Shown here in pieces: positions 1 to 10,706 of a DNA stretch of 64,000 nucleotides. The translations under genes were made by a program, and so were the position numbers. Numbering within the stretch: the stretch's first letter is position 1; each line of letters opens with the position of its first letter. The stretch is from Symsagittifera roscoffensis. Its lineage: Eukaryota > Xenacoelomorpha > Acoela > Convolutidae. The stretch covers positions 75,012,349 to 75,076,348 of the forward strand of contig NC_087062.1 in assembly GCF_963678635.1 (NCBI RefSeq). Reading direction: 5' to 3'. The notes below the pieces were generated by a model. It saw only the letters and a program-made list of their open reading frames with translations, searched no databases and was not told the origin of the DNA.

Positions 1-732
1 GCGAGAGGTATTAGGTTATTAATACACAGGCTAGGTATCAGTGACTGCACTGGTAACTTGCCTTTCAAAAAGAACCAGACTAATACAAAACAGGTCCGAA
101 CTCGGATATTTGCGACACTAAGTCTAAATTAAAAAGAGCGTGACTCATTGGTGTGGATTGGAACATAATACGTTTTTGGGAAAAGTGACTGCCCTGAGGA
201 TTTTAGTAGGTCTAGCTCGGGCAGTCCGAAGGCAGATAGGTAACACAGTACTCGGTGGGTGCAATAGACGCCCACTTGAGAAAATAACTGCCTTCAAAGT
301 TTTGTCTGTTTGGTGCAGCACCAAGCAGGGAAAGCTTTTTCTTTAAAAGACAGGTTCGACAATTGTACTGCGACCGACTAAGAGTACAAGACACATACGT
401 TTTTTATATATACATTCATATTGTGTCAATATATATTTTTTGTTTTTGATTTTAAATCAATCTAAACTGTGTTTGATTGGGTAGTGAGTACACTATCTTT
501 TAAATTGACTGATAACATCATATTGTGCTAGTTTCCAGATCTTTGGACCAATAATCGGCTAGTGTGAATAAATTTTATACAAACTGTACTCTGACAACAT
601 ACAGGGATTCGTGGTCACTATTTAATAGGATCTGGTGAAATTTATTGTGTTGTGTCATTATTATTGTTATTAAAACTATAAGGTCTCTAGCAATTGAGTC
701 AAGAGTAGGCATAGGAAAGTGAAAAATAAAGA
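1..732 (+). other. 5' untranslated leader (possibly part of the LTR) of the Gypsy element
   Basis: No convincing coding sequence. The stretch precedes the Gag start codon and holds an AT-rich patch at about 400-450. A primer-binding site could not be assigned with confidence. No second copy of this stretch was found elsewhere in the window. Confidence 0.4.
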
Positions 733-3231
733 ATGAGTTTAGACAAGTCAAGGATGCCAAAACGAGGTAATAGCTCTAGGAAATTCATACCTGAAAAGCA
801 AAGAAAAACGATGACCGATTCTTTTGTGGATTGGATCAAGCGATCCCGGTCTGACAAAAGGGGGACGGTTTCAGGCAGAATGGTTGAAACGAGAAGTCAA
901 AAGACCTCAGAAGAGCAAAGAGAACTGTTAGAAGTGGAGGTCAATACGGACCATACCATGAATGACAACCAGGAAGTAAATGGACTGGAAGGGAGAGGCA
1001 GACGGCTGGCGAGTGAATCTACTCCGGTAGAACAAGGCCACGATTTTGCCACTTCCACCGGGACATTGGATCGGGAAGAGATGTCGGAACTGTCCGACAT
1101 CTCAACTGAAGTAGCGACAACTAGAAGATCTCCGACAGACAACACTATGATGGCAAGCGGAACTGGGAAGCAAACAACGTCGTCATCGTTCTCAGAAAGA
1201 ATGAAGAACACCTTAGGAAACTTCTTTCCATTCAGCATGGGAGGAGGAGCAGGAAACGATGGTGAGTCCCAGGAGGATGAGGAAGATGAAGAAGAGCAAG
1301 GGGACTTTGGATCTCAAGTCAGCCTCAATAGTTCGATCCAGGAGAGTGAGGCACACGTCGGAAGAGAGACTGGAACCATGGACAAATTTGGTGTAGTGAC
1401 AACGATAAGCAAGGAGGAAAACACACCGGGCCAGTCAAAGGACTTCGCGATTAGGACAAGTTCGGAGCCACAACCTGAAGAGAGTAGAACCAGAGGGCTA
1501 GGCAATGCGTTAATGGATCCAGAAATAAATAATGAAAAGACGTTGAAGCAGAGAGTCAAGGCCCGGATCTCGACAAGCACGAAGTTACCTGGGACTGACA
1601 GGGTTACACCGCCACTAGTGACGCCACTCGTGGATAACGGGGCAGCACTAGAGGAAGCCTTAAACAACATAGTGGGCAGTTTAGGAGAACAAAATGAACA
1701 GATGTCGATAAGGATGAGTGAACTAGGTAGAGCAGTTCACATTGAAAGAGAAAGTCTGCGGGAAGAAATAAACCGCAACAGACAAGAAGTTGGCAGAAGC
1801 AAAAAACGCTTGAAAGAAAGAACGGACGAACATATGACGAGGAACTTGTCGCGAATGACAAGAGAGGCGGAACAGAAGGAGTTACGCTTAAGAGCCGACA
1901 TGGAGAAGTTAAGAATTCAGCAAGAGCAGTCTCTTGGGTCTCTTGACACAAAGATAGACGCGATGATGGAGAGGCGAACGCAGGCTATCATGGATAGGTT
2001 GGACGGGCTACTAAGCAGCAAGAGTGGACCAAAAGAAGGAGAGCCGAACTCGGGAGGTCCCAGCAGGGAACCGAGGGTGAACTTCAATGAACATCAAAGG
2101 AGGAAGACATATGGATCCACTAGAGGCAGGGGCAGTTCATCAGGCTATGCCACAAGGGGTAATACAGCATGGGGCCCGAACAGTAGAGCAAATTCAACGG
2201 GGAACAGACAGACCTCTGACGAACGACCAACGCAAGGCACACATGCGACTGGGGGAAGTGATTCCGGCAACAGGGGGCATGCAAGCCCGAAGAGGAGTCA
2301 TGCAGGTCAAGCAGGAAACGCTCATGGTGATTCGGATTGCAGGGATGCACCGCACACAGAGCCTTCGACAAGGTGTGAGGACACTCAAGCGGGACACTCA
2401 AGGGATGCTACGGCAATGGCCACAGCATTTGAACCCCTGAACAGGTCTTTGGAGACATTCCTGACGAGGTTATCTAGAACCAATGAACGCAGTGAGAAGT
2501 CCAGAAGAGTCTTTAAGAAGCCAAGATGCTACAAAGACGAATCTGATGGCTGTATTGATACCTGGATAGAGGTAATGAAGCTGCATTTCGAAGAAGAGGA
2601 CTTGTCGGAGAGACAGGAATGCAGCGCGCTCACCAGCAACTTAGAAGGGACAGCCCTGAACTGTGTCATGGCCAAGAAACAGTATCAACGTGACACTGCT
2701 GAGAAAATCTTCGAAATCTTGTTAAACCGTTTCGGATCAGGGGTGCAGGGGCACCAGGCGATGATGCGCTTCGAGAAACGGAGGCAACGAGAAGATGAAA
2801 CAATAGACAAGTTTCTCGATGATTTGGAAATGCTGAGAAGACGCAGCCAACCGGATGAGTCAAACCGAAGGATGAACCTGGCCGTAGCCTCAAAGTTCAT
2901 CGATGGTGTGAAAAATGATGAACTTCGTACGATGCTAGCAACGCATTACACACCACTATCAACTAATGCGCCAACACCGGAGGAGTTGAGGCTCAAATCA
3001 AAAGAGTATCTTTTGTTGAAACCTCCTTCGAGATCTGGATATTACAAGAACAATTATGGCAATTTTAACAACGGACCAGCAAACCAAGGGAACAATTGGT
3101 ATAAACCGAGGGATGATATGGACAAGAGACGTTCTTGTGCTAATTGCAGTTCAACAGACCATCATGTGTCAGCATGCCCAGCTTACAAACAAGGCATGAA
3201 AGCAATAGGCTGGATCATGAGGATTTCATGA
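733..3231 (+). CDS. gag: Gag polyprotein of Ty3/Gypsy retrotransposon
   Basis: An 832-residue ORF opening with ATG at 733. The first ~550 residues are polar and low in complexity, with an acidic patch (DEEDEEEQG), a charged coiled-coil-like stretch around residues 310-420 and an Arg/Gly/Ser-rich section. A retrotransposon-Gag capsid-like domain follows at about residues 590-740 (signature phrases DTWIEVMKLHF and RRRQ-x-DETIDKFLDDL). A CCHC zinc knuckle of the form C-x2-C-x4-H-x4-C lies at 3136-3177 (CANCSSTDHHVSAC). A second, equally perfect knuckle lies just downstream but in the pol frame, so the nucleocapsid is split across the frame change. Gag of this family forms the particle and packages the RNA. 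Family assignment is firm; the role of the long N-terminal extension is unknown. Confidence 0.85.
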   Translation: MSLDKSRMPKRGNSSRKFIPEKQRKTMTDSFVDWIKRSRSDKRGTVSGRMVETRSQKTSEEQRELLEVEVNTDHTMNDNQEVNGLEGRGRRLASESTPVEQGHDFATSTGTLDREEMSELSDISTEVATTRRSPTDNTMMASGTGKQTTSSSFSERMKNTLGNFFPFSMGGGAGNDGESQEDEEDEEEQGDFGSQVSLNSSIQESEAHVGRETGTMDKFGVVTTISKEENTPGQSKDFAIRTSSEPQPEESRTRGLGNALMDPEINNEKTLKQRVKARISTSTKLPGTDRVTPPLVTPLVDNGAALEEALNNIVGSLGEQNEQMSIRMSELGRAVHIERESLREEINRNRQEVGRSKKRLKERTDEHMTRNLSRMTREAEQKELRLRADMEKLRIQQEQSLGSLDTKIDAMMERRTQAIMDRLDGLLSSKSGPKEGEPNSGGPSREPRVNFNEHQRRKTYGSTRGRGSSSGYATRGNTAWGPNSRANSTGNRQTSDERPTQGTHATGGSDSGNRGHASPKRSHAGQAGNAHGDSDCRDAPHTEPSTRCEDTQAGHSRDATAMATAFEPLNRSLETFLTRLSRTNERSEKSRRVFKKPRCYKDESDGCIDTWIEVMKLHFEEEDLSERQECSALTSNLEGTALNCVMAKKQYQRDTAEKIFEILLNRFGSGVQGHQAMMRFEKRRQREDETIDKFLDDLEMLRRRSQPDESNRRMNLAVASKFIDGVKNDELRTMLATHYTPLSTNAPTPEELRLKSKEYLLLKPPSRSGYYKNNYGNFNNGPANQGNNWYKPRDDMDKRRSCANCSSTDHHVSACPAYKQGMKAIGWIMRIS

Positions 3232-6200
3232 GAGGAGTAATTGCGAAATTCGGCCCGAGGTGTTTCTTTTGTAACTTGGAAGGTCATTTTAAATCAGATT
3301 GTCCGCAATTCTGGGATGCAGTGGCAGACATCAAGCATCCAAGACATGAAGAAGCTTTGTCAGGAGTGAAAGCCAGCAAGGCTCGACTTTTGAGTGAAGC
3401 GGAGGCACGCAGAAAGGATAAACCTCAAGAGCTGGTAGCAAAGAAGATGCAAGCGGTAACAGAGGAAGCACGTGAACCGGAACCAGCAACTGCGGCCGAT
3501 GACTTCAAAATCGATTATAGGGCAGCTGCGAGGGATGCTATAAATAGGGTGCAGCAGGAACTAGTGACGAAAGAGATTGAGCAAAAGGTGAAACTCGAGC
3601 TGGAGAATGAAAAATTACAGGAGCAACTGAACGCCTTTGAAGCAACGGAAGTTGAAGAGGCAAAAGCACCAAGCAGCTTGAGCATGAAACTTAATGTTAT
3701 CTCTGGTGAGAGGTTCGGTATGGCACCGCAAGGAAGTAAAATACAGTCGATAATTTCGGTGGCAGGGCATCAGGTAATCAGAAATCTGAGTGAACCGTCT
3801 GAGTTCACTTTGATGCATTTGGACACATATGCAGACTATCTGAGGCAGATGGAGCCACGCACCGAGTCGAGGGCTGTGAGGGCACTACTAACCACGGGTG
3901 GCCCTCGCATGAAGAAACTTCATGGACGCTACCTAGAAGTCTATGGGCCGTATCAAGTGATGCTGAACGTGGATGGGATCAGTATCTACACCAGGACTTA
4001 TGTAACGACAGATGATGACCAAATAGGGCAGATCTATTTGGGTGAAGAGGAACTCAAAGTCCGCAGGATACGCCATGACGCCATGATGGAACAAGACGCG
4101 GTACACATTGGATATGAAGCAGATGTGACAGCACACCTGCTCGACACCAACGGAACAAAAATCGGAGTCACAGGGCTTCTGGACACAGGAGCGGTAGTGA
4201 GTGTGATGCCGATAAAAACTTGGGAAAGAATGGGCTTCACGCGGGAAGATCTGATTCCAACGAATCTCCGACTGGCTGCAGCCAATCGAAGAGCTATCTA
4301 CGTAGCCGGAAGAACACCAATAACGGTCCTCCACATGGGAGGACGGGATCTTTGGATGAGCTTCCTGGTGGTAGAGAATCTGGACGATGCCGACCAATTC
4401 ATCTTGGGCAGAGATTTTGTCAGGAATTTTGACGTGATGATTGATTTGAACAACGGTCTGATACGGATTAGAAACCCGGACCGAAAGTATGTTAAGAGAC
4501 CAATTAATAGGATAATAACAGATGAAAATAAGGTACCAGTTTTTTTGGATAGAAAAGTAAAGTTACAACCAGGACAAGCTGTGGTAGCAATTTTTAGAAT
4601 GAGAAATTTAAATTCGTTAAGTGATAGCAAACAGGTTTGCTTAGAACCGAATCCAAATAGTCAGAGTTCGGTGATTTTAGGCCGGAGCTTCTCGGTAACG
4701 CGAAACGGACTGTGTGTCAGTGTGTTGTTGAACACACTGGACACCACGGTTTCAATCCAGCGTGGAAAGAAGCTTGGCTACGCTTTGCCGATGAGGACCG
4801 ACTATGAGGAGACACAAAACTTGAAGAAACATAATGTGAAAGACTGTCCTTATCATGCCAATAAAGATAAAATTTTAAAGAGGATTAATGAATTAAAATC
4901 TATTCATAAATTGTTTTCAATGAAATCCGAAACGGACGACGGCTTATCAAGCTGCTCAAATTTTCCGGAACGCCCCTCGTCATACGAACTAGAATCTGAC
5001 AAACCGGTTTTGCCAGAGATAGAACATTTTAAAGGAAAAATAGGTGAGGGAGATTTCGAAAAATTGCGGGACCTCCTAGATCGGAACGCCGAAGTATTTT
5101 CAAAACATAAGGCGGACATCGGTTGCTGTAATTTCGTCGAACACGAAATCGAACTAGAAGAGGGCGCCGTTCCCCATAGGGAAGGCGCAAGGCGAATGAC
5201 GCCAATTAAATCGGAAGCGTGCCGAGCGGAAATAGAAATGTTGCTTGAATACGACATGATAGAACCCTCGAAATCGCCGTGGGCTTGCGGGGTAGTCATG
5301 GCGAAAAAGAAAGGGGGGCAGCTTAGATTTTGTTGCGACTTTCGTTACTTGAACGCGGTAACGATTAAAGATGCGTACCCGATACCGCGAATAGACGAGA
5401 GCCTATCTAAACTTGGTGATGCAAAGTTCTTCACCACATTGGACTTGGGTTCTGCCTTCTGGCAGGTTCCTCTGCGAAAGAAAGACAGAGAGAAAACCGG
5501 ATTCGCGTGCGAATTGGGGTTGTACCAGTGGAAGAGGATGCCCTTCGGCTTGTGCAATGCAACAGCAACTTTTCAAAGGCTGATGGCTCAGGCTTTGACA
5601 GGAGTGACCAAAAAGTACGGGAATCTCTTGATGTGCTACGTGGATGACGTAGTCATAGCGACACCGACCCTGGAAGATCACATTGATCGGCTCGATGAGG
5701 TCTTCGGATGTATGAAAAGAGCAGGCTTGAAATGCAAACCATCGAAATGTGAAATCCTTAGGGATTCGATCAAGTACCTGGGAAGAATGGTGGACAGGCA
5801 TGGTGTGAGGCCAGATCCGGAAGCAGTAGAGGCTGTGCTGACATGGAAGGCTCCGAGGACGGACACACAGCTAATGAGCTTCCTAGGGTTTGCCAATTAC
5901 TACCGAGAATTCATAAAAGGATACGCGGACAAGGTGTACCCGATGCAGAAGCTGATGCGCAACAAAGGGAAAAAGTTCGAATGGAACGATGAGGCACAGG
6001 TTGCCTTCGAGAACATAAAACGGGAACTGTGCGAAGCGCCAGTGCTGGGCATGCCTACAGAAAAGGGCATGTATGTTCTCGACACAGACGCGTCGGTGGT
6101 GGCCATCTCAGGAATATTGCATCAAGAGCAAGAATGGAACGGAAGAACAGTTCTCCGTCCCATTGCATACGGCAGCAAAGTCTTGAGTGACACAGAGATG

Positions 6201-9200
6201 AAATATGGCGCACCAAAAGCAGAAATGTTTGCAGTAGTCACCTTCGTGGAGAAGTACCGTGCATACTTGGGGAGCGCTCCCTTCAAGTTACGCGTAGACA
6301 ACAGAGCGTTTTCCTGGTTGAAGACCTACTCGATGGATCAGAGTTATATTGGTAGATGGATAGTAAGACTGGATGGCTACCATATGATAATCGAACATAG
6401 GATGCGTGATAAACACCAGAATGCTGACAGCCTCAGTAAGAAAACTGAGTTCTATGAAAGATTGGAGCAGAAGCAGGCCAATCAGGCGGAAGTAAAGGAG
6501 GGATTCTCGTTTCTGGACAAAGAAACTTATGAAGCGCTTCCCTTAACGAGATGGTTGGATAAATCAGGACATCCAATTCCAGGGCACCCTGAGTTACCTG
6601 TAGAGAAAGCAGCCGAGATAAAGATCCTGTCCAAGGAGGATCCGGTCCCCTTGGATTTGTTGCTGCGCTCGAACCTGGTCCAGCAAGAACTCTCTCGCAT
6701 GAATATAAACAGCCTCTCATTATTGGATAAAACGGTGCAAGTCACACCACAAGTAATGCGAATGCTGGGTGGATTGTTAGAAAGAGAAGTGACCAGAGAT
6801 GACCCCGAGTGGACAGCAGCAGTGGCATCGCTGACAGTCAGTGAGAAGGTGAAGATCATGCCGTCCAGACGACAGCACGAAGAGAACGAAAGGGATTGTA
6901 GGACAATAGTTCAGCAACTAGTATCCTCAATACCCCAGGAGATTTTAACAAGTACTTCTTACGGACAGAAAGAACAGGGGAGCAGCAAGCGAAAGAAAAC
7001 CGTCACCTTTGTGGACCGGGATAAAGAGGGTGAAGTTGTAAAACAAAATCTGCTGCAAGACTATTTGTCCGGGGAGAAGGTTAAGGAGAAAAACCAGCGA
7101 TCACAAGATCAACACCCGGGTCAAGTGAATTGGTCCGGGGAGTCCGAGATAGACGAGGAAATTCCTGATGAGAGACAGGACCCAGAGAACAAGGTTTTGT
7201 CCGGGGAGTTCAGGTGGATGCGAAGAAAGCACAGACATGATCTGGAGGAGCGTGCAGTCTCCAGCACAACCTCTTCGACGGATGATGCTTCCCGAAACTC
7301 AGGAATGGACACCTATTCAGACAGGAACTCGAGTTCGGGATCCGAACTGTCAGAACTGGCGATACACACGCTACTAGTGGAAACTCGGGCGAGAGACCTG
7401 GACAGAGAGGTGTACCAGGATCCTGACAGTGATCGCTACCTAATACCAAGCCAAAGAGTCTTTGACAACGCAGCGGAGGACTTAGAAACGATAGCGGTAT
7501 CGAAATGTTCGATAAGCCTGTTGCCGCAGAAAGAGGTAGTCAGGACTGATCTTCAGCCGTTTCAGCAAGAAACACAACCGTTGGCGAAGATTTGGTGCGT
7601 TAAGATGGAAGAAGACACACATCAGCCCAACGAGCTGAATAGTCAGATGAGAGTCATGAAGACGTACTTGAAGGCGAGATACAGACTCTCGGACCTTCTA
7701 AGGGCGCAGAGAAATGATCGCATGACAAGCAACCTAAAAAGGTGGATAGAAAACGGTGCACCTGGCAAAGGTGACCTAGAAGAAGATAGCTATAGGATCC
7801 TGAGACAATACTTCATGCAGAAGGAGGGGAGATTATATCTGAACAAGGACGGGATCGTGGCTTGCAGGAGAAGAGAAGAAGACAAGGTCTTATACAAATA
7901 TAACGCGATAGTGTTGCCGCAACTATATCAGACAGAACTATTATTCAGGTCGCATGATCAGATGGGCCATCAAGGGATCGACAAAGTGTATCAGAGGATC
8001 CTGAAGCGCTTTGAGTGGCCTGGAATGAAAAAGGCATGTGAGAAATGGGTAACAGCGTGCCTGTCATGCCAACAGGTCAAGAATCCAAGGAAATTACGAT
8101 TTCCTTTACAATCGATTGAGTCGTCTGAATTCAACGAGGTGGTGCAGATAGATCACCAAAAGATATGCATGACAGACAGCGGTTATAACCAAGTCTTGGT
8201 CATGATAGATCACTTCACGAAGTATGCAGAGGCCGTGCCCTGCATAACAGCCTCGGCGGAAGAGACATGCGACCACCTGATCAACACGTGGATAGCAAGA
8301 CATGGTTGTCCAATGACGTTTCAATCGGATAATGGAACAGCTTTCGTAGGAGAGCTTACGAAAGAGCTCATGAGACGCTCACAGGTCGCTCAGGCTCACT
8401 CCACGACATACCACCCTCAAACGAATGGCTTAGTGGAAAGACAGAATAGGACGTTAGTGTCGATGCTGAGGGTATATTGTTCCAGGTACATGACCGATTG
8501 GGACAGATACCTTCCACAGGTGATGGGAGCTTATAATAGCACGCAACACTCCACCACTGGGGTCAGTCCACACATGATGCTGACGGGACACGAGAAGTCT
8601 TTACCCTTGACATTCTTCTACCCAGAGTATGAGGGGAAGAAAACATCTCCACAGGTTTACGTAAGGGATGTGATCAGACGTCAACAGGAGTTGAACGATC
8701 TGTGCAGACGAAATACTCAGCAAGCGCAGGCAAGGCAGAGGAAAAGATTCGACAAGAAAGCAGCTGGTGCAAAGGCCTACTCGGTGGGAGACTACGTATG
8801 GGTATTTCAGAACGTTATACCACCGAAAGGAACAAAGAAGCTTCTAAAAAAGTGGAGGGGACCCTTCATGATTACGGAGGTGCACCAGGAGGGACGTTTT
8901 TATAGACTGAGTACTGGCCGAGCCGCCCACTACGAGAACATCAAGCCACACAATCCATCGACAGAAGACTGGTGTATACCTGCAGACATGGAAGAAGGGG
9001 ATTATTTAATGATGGATCCTGCTTGTGAGGTCAATGAAAAAGGCACCAGGGAGAAGAACGATGGAAACGAGGTCGTAGAGGAATGTACGGATACACCATT
9101 GGACCTGGATCCAAACGAACAGATCGAAGCGGAAGATGAAACCTTACCCTACGCAGAAGAGGATTGGCAGGATCCCGAACAGATAGAGGTTCCCAAGAAC

Positions 9201-10076
9201 TTGGAACCAGATCTTCCGTTCACGATGCGGACTCGTCAGAAGGACGGGACGAGACCGAGAAAGAAATACAATCCTTACGGTGACGACTTTGTAGTGGATA
9301 GGATAGATCTAAAAAAAATAGTGGAGGAAGTAGTGGGTTTAGAAGAAATAACTGTGTCACAAGACATTGACATAGTCGATGATCATAACGATGAGTGGGT
9401 TGACGACTGGTCGAAACCCGAGGTAGAATTTGATGATGAGCAACAGCAGTCATATGAACAAGACCAGACGAACCTGCGTGTCTTAGAGTGGCTGAACGAA
9501 ATGGCATCAGACCCTAAAGAGACCAGCGTTACGATTCAAGACGTAGATCGTGAAAGCGCGAAATACATTAAGACCGAACGAGATGATCCTTCCTGGGCTG
9601 CCCAGGAAGGACAACTTCTCATTCCAGCTTCTAACTTTGACTTAATACCCGGTATGCGATCGACGGGGACGCCGATGGATATTTTTGTCCGGGGAGTGGG
9701 GGTAGGACTTACCCACACTGAAAACTTGATAATAAAAAAATTAAGAATAGCAAGAGAAACAGGAGACTTAGAAGCAGAAACAGGCGAACAACCTAAGAAA
9801 CCTAATATAGGCAGGGTAGTTGAGTCATATTTTAATTTACCAAATGAATATTCTAGTAACATAATACTAACAGACAGTGATTTCATACTCACAAACAGAA
9901 CATGTGCAGTAGCAATCACCGCAGACATGAGTTTTAGGACGGCGCTAGCGGCAGATTTTAAGAGGGAATATAAAAACGTGGAATTCCTTTGGAAGCAAAG
10001 ACCAGGGATAAGGGGCGTAGCAGTCTTACCTCCGGCGGTGTCGCAGATACCGGAAAGTACTTGTGCTTCTTGGTAA
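3144..10076 (+). CDS. pol: Pol polyprotein: protease, reverse transcriptase, RNase H, integrase
   Basis: A 2,310-codon open frame overlapping gag by 88 bases in the -1 frame; it does not begin with ATG (TTG at 3144), so expression presumably needs a -1 frameshift from Gag. In order: CCHC knuckle (3261-3302); aspartic protease with DTGA at 4182-4193; reverse transcriptase about 5130-5870 with FCCDFRYLN, the FGLCNA turn and YVDD at 5637-5648; RNase H about 6070-6430 (DTDAS, then HQNADSLS); a long acidic, Ser-rich linker (6.5-7.7 kb); integrase with an HHCC zinc finger about 7950-8075 and catalytic D, D, E in VQIDH, QSDNG and NGLVERQ (about 8146, 8326, 8425); a GPY/F-like module (WRGPF) near 8860. 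About 400 further residues end in a macro-like domain cut by a frame break. Catalytic motifs are intact. Confidence 0.93.
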   Translation: MQFNRPSCVSMPSLQTRHESNRLDHEDFMRGVIAKFGPRCFFCNLEGHFKSDCPQFWDAVADIKHPRHEEALSGVKASKARLLSEAEARRKDKPQELVAKKMQAVTEEAREPEPATAADDFKIDYRAAARDAINRVQQELVTKEIEQKVKLELENEKLQEQLNAFEATEVEEAKAPSSLSMKLNVISGERFGMAPQGSKIQSIISVAGHQVIRNLSEPSEFTLMHLDTYADYLRQMEPRTESRAVRALLTTGGPRMKKLHGRYLEVYGPYQVMLNVDGISIYTRTYVTTDDDQIGQIYLGEEELKVRRIRHDAMMEQDAVHIGYEADVTAHLLDTNGTKIGVTGLLDTGAVVSVMPIKTWERMGFTREDLIPTNLRLAAANRRAIYVAGRTPITVLHMGGRDLWMSFLVVENLDDADQFILGRDFVRNFDVMIDLNNGLIRIRNPDRKYVKRPINRIITDENKVPVFLDRKVKLQPGQAVVAIFRMRNLNSLSDSKQVCLEPNPNSQSSVILGRSFSVTRNGLCVSVLLNTLDTTVSIQRGKKLGYALPMRTDYEETQNLKKHNVKDCPYHANKDKILKRINELKSIHKLFSMKSETDDGLSSCSNFPERPSSYELESDKPVLPEIEHFKGKIGEGDFEKLRDLLDRNAEVFSKHKADIGCCNFVEHEIELEEGAVPHREGARRMTPIKSEACRAEIEMLLEYDMIEPSKSPWACGVVMAKKKGGQLRFCCDFRYLNAVTIKDAYPIPRIDESLSKLGDAKFFTTLDLGSAFWQVPLRKKDREKTGFACELGLYQWKRMPFGLCNATATFQRLMAQALTGVTKKYGNLLMCYVDDVVIATPTLEDHIDRLDEVFGCMKRAGLKCKPSKCEILRDSIKYLGRMVDRHGVRPDPEAVEAVLTWKAPRTDTQLMSFLGFANYYREFIKGYADKVYPMQKLMRNKGKKFEWNDEAQVAFENIKRELCEAPVLGMPTEKGMYVLDTDASVVAISGILHQEQEWNGRTVLRPIAYGSKVLSDTEMKYGAPKAEMFAVVTFVEKYRAYLGSAPFKLRVDNRAFSWLKTYSMDQSYIGRWIVRLDGYHMIIEHRMRDKHQNADSLSKKTEFYERLEQKQANQAEVKEGFSFLDKETYEALPLTRWLDKSGHPIPGHPELPVEKAAEIKILSKEDPVPLDLLLRSNLVQQELSRMNINSLSLLDKTVQVTPQVMRMLGGLLEREVTRDDPEWTAAVASLTVSEKVKIMPSRRQHEENERDCRTIVQQLVSSIPQEILTSTSYGQKEQGSSKRKKTVTFVDRDKEGEVVKQNLLQDYLSGEKVKEKNQRSQDQHPGQVNWSGESEIDEEIPDERQDPENKVLSGEFRWMRRKHRHDLEERAVSSTTSSTDDASRNSGMDTYSDRNSSSGSELSELAIHTLLVETRARDLDREVYQDPDSDRYLIPSQRVFDNAAEDLETIAVSKCSISLLPQKEVVRTDLQPFQQETQPLAKIWCVKMEEDTHQPNELNSQMRVMKTYLKARYRLSDLLRAQRNDRMTSNLKRWIENGAPGKGDLEEDSYRILRQYFMQKEGRLYLNKDGIVACRRREEDKVLYKYNAIVLPQLYQTELLFRSHDQMGHQGIDKVYQRILKRFEWPGMKKACEKWVTACLSCQQVKNPRKLRFPLQSIESSEFNEVVQIDHQKICMTDSGYNQVLVMIDHFTKYAEAVPCITASAEETCDHLINTWIARHGCPMTFQSDNGTAFVGELTKELMRRSQVAQAHSTTYHPQTNGLVERQNRTLVSMLRVYCSRYMTDWDRYLPQVMGAYNSTQHSTTGVSPHMMLTGHEKSLPLTFFYPEYEGKKTSPQVYVRDVIRRQQELNDLCRRNTQQAQARQRKRFDKKAAGAKAYSVGDYVWVFQNVIPPKGTKKLLKKWRGPFMITEVHQEGRFYRLSTGRAAHYENIKPHNPSTEDWCIPADMEEGDYLMMDPACEVNEKGTREKNDGNEVVEECTDTPLDLDPNEQIEAEDETLPYAEEDWQDPEQIEVPKNLEPDLPFTMRTRQKDGTRPRKKYNPYGDDFVVDRIDLKKIVEEVVGLEEITVSQDIDIVDDHNDEWVDDWSKPEVEFDDEQQQSYEQDQTNLRVLEWLNEMASDPKETSVTIQDVDRESAKYIKTERDDPSWAAQEGQLLIPASNFDLIPGMRSTGTPMDIFVRGVGVGLTHTENLIIKKLRIARETGDLEAETGEQPKKPNIGRVVESYFNLPNEYSSNIILTDSDFILTNRTCAVAITADMSFRTALAADFKREYKNVEFLWKQRPGIRGVAVLPPAVSQIPESTCASW

Positions 10077-10306
10077 CGAGGGCGACGGAGAAGCAGCACG
10101 TGGACCCAGAAAACCTAGTCTTGTCTTTGACGAGGCTGAGGGACTTCCTTGTGGAAATGGACGTGAAGGAGCTCTCGCTTCCAGTGTACGATCCGAATAG
10201 AGGAAGACTGCATCCTCGGGAATTGTACGCGCTTGTACACGTGATATTCTCTGATACGAACATACAAGTATATCTACATAAGAAATATTATTTAAGTATA
10301 GGCTGA
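10034..10306 (+). pseudogene. C-terminal half of the macro-like domain of Pol, in a shifted frame
   Basis: The pol frame stops at 10076, but from about 10034 a different frame (offset -1) reads on for some 85 residues to TGA at 10304-10306. It contains KYLCFLVTR, ENLVLSLTRLRDFL and ELSLPVYDPNRG. With the preceding pol residues (ADFKREY, GIRGVAVLP) this follows the strand-helix order of macro domains of the OARD1/ALC1 type, where FKxxF, G-x-VAVL, YLITK, ENLxxSLxxM and LxMPRIGCG occur in this order. The glycine-rich GCG-L-D segment is replaced by YDPNRGRL. A single-base loss between about 10030 and 10050 in this copy is the simplest cause; I see no good slippery heptamer. Confidence 0.55.
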
Positions 10307-10706
10307 GTGAGGTGCGAAAGAGTGTTAGACCAAAGACCAAGTTGCATGTAATATGTGATATGTGTGATATGTTATGTTATGTTATGTGTTAGGTTATTAG
10401 GATCATGGGTGAGTAAGCGTTAGTGACCATGAACAACTAAATGACGATCTTGGGAATAGATCCAAAGTTTGAACTGTCCAATCTTAGGTCGAATTCCAAA
10501 ATTTTAGAAACCAATTGATTTTAATAAATTTTAGGATAAATATCTTTTTATCTGAACTGTTTTAAGCAGATTTTAACGATATATGTTAAGGTGAAACTGA
10601 CAGGTGTGACAGTCGTGATTCCTTTTATAGATCCTGATTGATCATTTAATTGCTCATTTGAGTCAAAACTTGAAATCGAAATCAAATCAAACTTAGAAAG
10701 AACAGT
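10307..10706 (+). other. Spacer between pol and the downstream ORFs
   Basis: About 400 bases without an ORF. A short run of TTATG repeats lies near 10370-10390. The rest is AT-rich; I see no clear polypurine tract or splice site. Confidence 0.4.
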
